From Planococcus sp. (in: firmicutes) (GTDB taxonomy: Bacteria; Bacillota; Bacilli; Bacillales_A; Planococcaceae), in contig JASLAI010000343.1 in the NCBI GenBank assembly GCA_030147225.1, forward strand, positions 1 through 5,566: a stretch of 5,566 bases of DNA. The letters are read 5' to 3'. Below, one piece after another: positions 4,831 through 5,566 of this stretch (positions are counted from its first letter, which is position 1; the number at the start of each line of letters is the position of its first letter). A program made the translations under genes and the position numbers. Under the pieces are notes generated by a model. The model worked only from the letters and a program-made list of their open reading frames with translations, searched no databases and was not told the origin of the DNA.

Positions 4831-5132
4831 TCAGCCACCACTTCATATTGACGGACAGTTGGAATGATTTTTGCCAACTCCTGGTCCGGATAGTTTTTTT
4901 CCATATCGTGAATTTCCTTGAACTCCTGACTCTTTACCCAAGCCATATAAGCCGCTTTCGTATGCCATTCCATATGGACAGTTAATTCGTTTTTCTTTTT
5001 CGTGTTTTGGATAAGCCTGAATAAATGAAAGCCTTCAGCTAAATCCACACGCCGTGAACGTTTTTGATAAATACCGATGACTTCCTCGGTTTTTTCAGGT
5101 GGAACAACCACCGTAGAGGTGACAATATACAT
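4827..5132 (-). CDS. IsdG/ABM-family monooxygenase-like protein, first gene of the operon (101 aa)
   Basis: This is a small ferredoxin-like-fold protein of the antibiotic biosynthesis monooxygenase superfamily, closest by eye to IsdG/HmoA-type haem-degrading enzymes. The family core is seen as MYIVTSTVVVPP (1-12), EGFHLFRLIQ (33-42), LTVHMEWHTKAAYMAWVKS (50-68) and FKEIH (71-75). Trp65 and His75 match the spacing of the catalytic Trp67 and His77 of S. aureus IsdG. The third catalytic residue of IsdG, Asn7, is not obvious; Ser6 or Thr7 stands there. It may therefore bind haem without standard turnover, or act on another substrate. Length is normal for a dimeric family member. ATG 5132 has AAAGGGG (5140-5146) at 7-base spacing. 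It leads the operon, linking a haem- or quinol-type chemistry to the cobalamin sensor. Confidence 0.82.
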   Translation of the reverse strand: MYIVTSTVVVPPEKTEEVIGIYQKRSRRVDLAEGFHLFRLIQNTKKKNELTVHMEWHTKAAYMAWVKSQEFKEIHDMEKNYPDQELAKIIPTVRQYEVVAE

Positions 5133-5167
5133 TCGCTTTCCCCTTTACAGACAAATTTCATTCAATG

Positions 5168-5176
5168 ATTATAGCA
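5168..5176 (-). promoter_or_regulatory. Extended -10 promoter of the four-gene operon
   Basis: On the minus strand TGCTATAAT (5176-5168) is a perfect -10 with the TG extension. The -35 at 17-bp spacing is TTTTAA-like (3/6), so the extended motif probably carries recognition. Transcription would start near 5161 and give a leader of about 30 bases. I see no SigB-type GTTTAA/GGGTAT pair here. Confidence 0.65.
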
Positions 5177-5294
5177 CTTCGGCAGACGAATTAAAAGAAA
5201 AGCGCGGTACAGTGGCCCTTTCAGGAAAGAACTTCCAACTTCTGATAGCACCGTTGCCTATTATCTCTTTATTTCAATTATTTAATTTTCATCC

Positions 5295-5323
5295 TTGCTT
5301 TCCTTCGTCAAATGATTTAAGAT
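5295..5323 (+). promoter_or_regulatory. Candidate promoter for the SAM-riboswitch transcript
   Basis: TTGCTT (5295-5300, 3/6) and TAAGAT (5318-5323, 4/6) are 17 bp apart. An alternative -10, TTTAAT (5353-5358), is closer to the riboswitch but lacks a -35. The AT-rich stretch from 5177 to 5365 holds this promoter region and no recognisable gene. Confidence 0.35.
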
Positions 5324-5365
5324 TAAAAACATCGAAACAGACACAAGATAAATTTAATAAGAGAT

Positions 5366-5472
5366 TTCTTATCTAGAGAGACGGAGGGATTTGGCCCTGT
5401 GAAGTCTCAGCAACCAGTCTGATGAAGACACGGTGCTAATTCCAATAGGCTGCGCCTAAAAGATGAGAAGAA
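5366..5472 (+). promoter_or_regulatory. SAM-I (S-box) riboswitch aptamer
   Basis: This is a canonical S-box aptamer. P1 pairs TTCTTATC (5366-5373) with GATGAGAA (5462-5469). Conserved core pieces are present in order: GAGGGA, GGCCCTGTGAA, CAGCAACC and CGGTGCTAATTCC. A P2 helix forms between GAGAC (5378-5382) and GTCTC (5404-5408). In this class, S-adenosylmethionine binding stabilises P1 and leads to premature termination. When SAM is low, the 3' strand of P1 (5465-5472, GAGAAGAA) can instead pair with TTCTTCTT (5493-5500) and break the terminator. Both alternatives are fully visible, so this is an OFF switch for the downstream methionine gene. Confidence 0.97.
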
Positions 5473-5484
5473 TGCATTTCTAGT

Positions 5485-5524
5485 CAGGGGCTTTCTTCTT
5501 TTTGAAGAAAGCCCCTGTTTTATT
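5485..5524 (+). terminator. SAM-controlled transcription terminator
   Basis: A perfect 14-bp stem (5485-5498 with 5504-5517) has a TTTTT loop and is followed by TTTTATT. Its 5' arm contains the bases used by the competing antiterminator helix, so it is the expression platform of the S-box riboswitch. Confidence 0.95.
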
Positions 5525-5542
5525 GTTGAGAGGATGAGTGAA

Positions 5543-5566
5543 ATGACAAAACACAGTTTGGAAACT
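5543..5566 (+). CDS. metI: Start of a SAM-riboswitch-controlled methionine gene, probably metI
   Basis: Eight codons (MTKHSLET) are present before the window ends. ATG 5543 has GAGAGGA (5528-5534) at 8-base spacing; the in-frame ATG at 5534 overlaps that site and is unlikely. The position right after an S-box leader places the gene in methionine or cysteine metabolism. The short N-terminus resembles that of MetI, the PLP-dependent cystathionine gamma-synthase/O-acetylhomoserine thiolyase that heads the metIC operon in Bacillales. Eight residues cannot settle identity, and other S-box genes (metE, metN, metA, yitJ-like) remain possible. The existence of a gene here is secure; the symbol is tentative. 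Confidence 0.6.

Noticed and set aside
5077..5376. Plus-strand frame over the divergent promoter region
   Set aside because: It starts antisense to the monooxygenase gene, covers the operon promoter and runs into the riboswitch P1; there is no ribosome binding site.

Overview
The window looks like low-to-moderate GC Firmicute (Bacillales) DNA. It has strong AGGAGG-type ribosome binding sites, ATG/GTG starts, hairpin-plus-U terminators and a complete SAM-I (S-box) leader ahead of what is probably metI. It also carries a GC-rich intergenic repeat of a type I associate with Planococcaceae and related Bacillales. Planococcaceae (Planococcus/Planomicrobium-like) is my inference; no marker gene here proves it.

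Layout, left to right. (1) 1-186: the last 49 codons of a polar amino-acid ABC transporter ATPase and its terminator. (2) 301-1185 (+): a membrane-anchored protein of unknown function, followed by a perfect 16-bp hairpin. A possible 35-codon convergent ORF (1248-1355, minus) lies on the other side of that hairpin. (3) 1392-1562 (+): a 56-residue acidic small protein, convergent with a luciferase-like (LLM) flavin oxidoreductase (1642-2649, minus); the two share a terminator hairpin. (4) 2721-2976: two 120-bp copies of a foldable repeat in direct tandem, plus a short degenerate third start. (5) 3059-5132 (minus): a tight four-gene operon with its own extended -10 promoter and strong terminator. 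(6) 5366-5566 (+): SAM riboswitch, transcription terminator and the first 8 codons of a probable methionine-biosynthesis gene.

The four-gene operon is the most interesting part. In transcription order it encodes an IsdG/ABM-type small monooxygenase, a 117-residue helical His-rich protein, a stand-alone cobalamin-binding protein and an RsbR-like STAS protein. The cobalamin protein has no DNA-binding domain. It has an exact Wx9EH motif in its helical half, the signature of CarH-type adenosylcobalamin photoreceptors. In its Rossmann half it has ExHxxG-x41-S-x28-GG, the cobalamin-binding signature with Asp replaced by Glu. The STAS protein has a non-canonical N-terminal domain, a coiled coil and a C-terminal STAS domain in which both positions equivalent to the phosphorylated threonines of RsbRA appear to be glutamine. 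ORF overlaps of 4 and 26 nt suggest coupled translation. My hypothesis is a B12-based (possibly light-responsive) sensor that signals through a STAS partner, perhaps into a stressosome/SigB-like pathway, instead of through a MerR-type DNA-binding domain. This is inference from motifs and gene order and has not been demonstrated.
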